Shown here piece by piece: positions 62,294 through 64,000 of a stretch of 64,000 nt of DNA (position 1 is its first letter; the number at the start of each line of letters is the position of its first letter). Under the pieces are notes generated by a model, which did not search any database, was not told the DNA's origin, and saw only the letters and a program-made list of their open reading frames with translations. The translations under genes were made by a program, and so were the position numbers. This DNA is from Solirubrobacter taibaiensis. Its GTDB lineage: Bacteria; Actinomycetota; Thermoleophilia; Solirubrobacterales; Solirubrobacteraceae. The stretch spans positions 1-64,000 of the forward strand of contig JAPDDQ010000003.1 of NCBI GenBank assembly GCA_027587225.1, read 5' to 3'.

Positions 62294-63829
62294 TTAGCCT
62301 GAGCGTTCAGCGAGCGGTGGATGCTCCTCGGTGAGCACGGCACGGGCCTCGAAGTCGTCCGGCGTGGGAATCAGCAGCTTCCCGGGATCGCTCGCGCCGT
62401 GCGTGCGTCGCTCGGCGGCCGTGAGCACTTCCAGCGCCATCTTCGACAGGTCCGCGAGCGACTGGTGGCGGTTCTGGCGCGTGCCGAGATCCACCTGCGC
62501 CATCCGCTCGAGGCCGACGGCGCGGTAGGTGTCGATCAGCATCGCGATCTCGATCCCGTAGCCGGTTGGGAAGGGGAGGGACTGCAGGAGATGGCGCGTG
62601 GCGGCGATCTCGCCCGCGAGCGGCTGCCGGAAGCCGGCCAGCTCCGGGAAGTGCAGGTTCAGGTAGGGGCGCGCGAGCAACTCGGTGACGCGGCCGCCGC
62701 CGTCGGGCTGCGTGGTGTCGCCGTGTTTGAACGGGCGCCGGAAGTGGCCTTTGACGAAGTCGACGGGCTCGGTGAGCAGCGGGCCGAGCAGGCCGAGCAC
62801 GAACCCTGCGGTGAAGTCCTCGGTGTCCGTGTCGAGGTAGGCGACGAGCTCGCCGGTGGTGTTCGCGAGTCCGTGTCGCATCGCGTCGCCCTTGCCCGTG
62901 TGCGGCTGCGTGATGGCCCGAACGCCGCGTTCGATGGCGACGTCGATCGTGCCGTCGGTCGAGTTCCCGTCGACGACGAGCAGCTCGTCGATCAGCGGGC
63001 CGCGCAGCGTGTCGAGGATCGGCGCGAGCGTCGTCGCCACGTTGCGCGTCGGCAGGATCACGCTGATCGTGTGCTGCTTGGCGGCGAGCAGCGCGTCGAG
63101 CGAGAAGTCGCCGGCGTCGTAGCTGCGCTCGTGCAGCCACGCGTTGCGGCGCAGGTCGACGGCGAGGCCCCGGGGCGCGCGTCCGAGCCGCCGGCCGGAG
63201 GTCGTCACCTTCACCGAGGCGAGCCGTTCGATCGGGATCCCGTGGTGCCGGAGCGCGCGCTCGAAGCCTTCATCCTCCAGAGCGTGGCGGGGCTCGAGCC
63301 GACCTACACGCGTATACGTCGCTGAAGTGACCGCGAACGACGCGCCGGAGAACTGGTGGTGCTCGCGCGCACCGGCGCCCCGCAGCTCTGCCCGCCGGCG
63401 GGCTGCGTCGACCTCACGCCGGGCCAGCGCGGCGGGGGTGGCGTCGCGCACGTCGATCCGGCCCCCGATCGCCCGCGCCCCGTTGGCGACGGCGCGGAGT
63501 TGGTTCGCGAGCCAGTCCGGGGCGGGGGTGGAGTCGGCGTCGGTGGTGGCGATCAGTCCGTCCGGTGGCAGTCGGTCGGCGGCGAGGTCCATCCCGGTGC
63601 GGCGCGCGTGGCCCACACCTGCGCCGTTGGAGGGGATGAGGTGCAACGTCATCCCGGCCGCGGCTTGGATCGCTCGCTCCGCGGTCGCGTCGGTGCAGCG
63701 GTCGAGCACGAGGATCACTTCGTACGCGTCGCGGGCGACGCCGGTCTGATGCGCGAGCGCGGCGATGCACGCGCCGATCAGGTCCTCCTCGTCACGTGCC
63801 GGTACCACGACGCACGCGCGCAGCGTCAA
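62294..63829 (-). CDS. Tandem glycosyltransferase: family 2 domain fused to glucosyl-3-phosphoglycerate synthase domain
   Basis: 511 residues. Domain 1 (about 1-240) is a GT2/GT-A fold: ACVVVPARDEEDLIGACIAAL, VILVLDRCTDATAERA, and the metal motif ATTDADSTPAPDW. Domain 2 (about 253-500) matches GpgS: ISVILPTRNVATTLAPIL, VVDGNSTDGTIDVA, YLDTDTEDF, VKGHFRRPF, GRVTELLARPYLNLHFPELA, LPFPTGYGIEIAMLIDTYR and VDLGTRQNRHQSLADL. GpgS makes glucosyl-3-phosphoglycerate from NDP-glucose and 3-phosphoglycerate. The start is TTG at 63829, overlapping the upstream stop (TTGA). The WXG100-like gene begins 13 bases after the stop. The role of domain 1 is unknown. Confidence 0.88.
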   Translation of the reverse strand: MTLRACVVVPARDEEDLIGACIAALAHQTGVARDAYEVILVLDRCTDATAERAIQAAAGMTLHLIPSNGAGVGHARRTGMDLAADRLPPDGLIATTDADSTPAPDWLANQLRAVANGARAIGGRIDVRDATPAALARREVDAARRRAELRGAGAREHHQFSGASFAVTSATYTRVGRLEPRHALEDEGFERALRHHGIPIERLASVKVTTSGRRLGRAPRGLAVDLRRNAWLHERSYDAGDFSLDALLAAKQHTISVILPTRNVATTLAPILDTLRGPLIDELLVVDGNSTDGTIDVAIERGVRAITQPHTGKGDAMRHGLANTTGELVAYLDTDTEDFTAGFVLGLLGPLLTEPVDFVKGHFRRPFKHGDTTQPDGGGRVTELLARPYLNLHFPELAGFRQPLAGEIAATRHLLQSLPFPTGYGIEIAMLIDTYRAVGLERMAQVDLGTRQNRHQSLADLSKMALEVLTAAERRTHGASDPGKLLIPTPDDFEARAVLTEEHPPLAERSG

Positions 63830-64000
63830 GGGAGCGGGGCTCCCGTCTCGATCAGCTTGCGCCCGGTCTCGTAATCCTCGTCGCGGTCGTGGGTGAGCAC
63901 GCCGACGGTACGGCCCTCGGTGCCGTACCAGATCGTCCAGGCGCCCTTGCCGTGCTCGACCAGGCGGGCCTCGTCGAAGCCGTCGCCCCACGCGACGTAC
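63826..64000 (-). CDS. 3' end of an unidentified gene (runs off the window)
   Basis: The last 57 codons of a minus-strand gene whose start lies beyond 64000. Visible residues include GDGFDEARLVEHGKGAWTIW, then YGTEGRTVGVLTHDRDEDYE and a final ETGAPLP. I do not recognise it. The pattern of a short beta-rich domain with an acidic end fits a small soluble protein. Its TGA overlaps the TTG start of the tandem glycosyltransferase, so it belongs to the same operon. Confidence 0.6.
   Translation of the reverse strand, partial: YVAWGDGFDEARLVEHGKGAWTIWYGTEGRTVGVLTHDRDEDYETGRKLIETGAPLP

Overview
The window is a 64 kb stretch of very GC-rich chromosomal DNA with dense coding on both strands, frequent GTG/TTG starts, many 1-4 base start/stop overlaps (ATGA, GTGA) and almost no spacer between genes. 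The gene content fits a soil actinobacterium, most likely of the Thermoleophilia (Solirubrobacter/Conexibacter type). Pointers are WXG100-type secretion substrates, a DUF1707-FHA protein, a glucosyl-3-phosphoglycerate synthase, a eukaryote-style single-chain acyl-CoA carboxylase, and many exported beta-propeller or repeat proteins. The taxon is inferred from style and gene families, not from a marker gene. I saw no transposase, integrase, CRISPR array, rRNA or tRNA.

Layout. 0.2-3.3 kb: two divergent ECF sigma factors, a GlxA-type regulator divergent from a rhodanese, and an FHA protein. 3.3-10.1 kb: an exported Asp-box propeller overlapping a LivK-like lipoprotein, an RTX-like exported protein, and small cupin, NTF2-like and HEAT proteins. 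10.2-16.9 kb: GlpD, a serine hydrolase and two exported propeller/repeat proteins. 17.1-18.4 kb: an unusual cluster of tiny secreted or membrane proteins, visibly less GC-rich, preceded by three 23-bp direct repeats. 18.4-20.3 kb: a cysteine dioxygenase-VOC operon divergent from a LysR regulator, with a palindrome between them. 20.3-26.7 kb: ASCH protein, CHASE-GGDEF-EAL protein, an operon of two alpha/beta hydrolases plus a J-domain protein, and a GNAT enzyme. 26.8-33.0 kb: orphan xanthine dehydrogenase-type large subunit, cysteine desulfurase-like enzyme, LysR, a short adenylate kinase and homocysteine methyltransferase.

33.0-40.0 kb is an operon of a small membrane protein, FtsH and a 1532-residue exported protein carrying a degenerate metallophosphoesterase domain. 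It is divergent from an ECF sigma/zinc anti-sigma pair whose sigma gene is split by a frameshift, followed by a GAF-PAS-PAS-GGDEF-EAL protein. 44.4-47.4 kb holds an amidinotransferase-family enzyme, a CAP protein, an intergenic region rich in inverted repeats, and a membrane protein.

47.5-54.6 kb is a six-gene purine catabolism operon. It has the three xanthine dehydrogenase subunits, an 8-oxoguanine/guanine deaminase-type enzyme, a single polypeptide fusing adenine deaminase to OHCU decarboxylase, and hydroxyisourate hydrolase. Together these cover purine base deamination, oxidation to urate and the two steps after urate oxidase, but urate oxidase itself is absent from the window. Divergent from this operon is an 1851-residue biotin carboxylase-BCCP-carboxyltransferase. 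The right end (60.2-64.0 kb, minus strand) is an operon of a partial gene, a tandem glycosyltransferase ending in a GpgS domain, a WXG100-like protein, a candidate type VII effector and an acidic EspG-like protein.

The most unusual items are the adenine deaminase-UraD fusion, the GT2-GpgS fusion, the deca-GX3 membrane protein in its cluster of tiny secreted proteins, the WXG100/effector module, and the FtsH-coupled pseudo-phosphoesterase.
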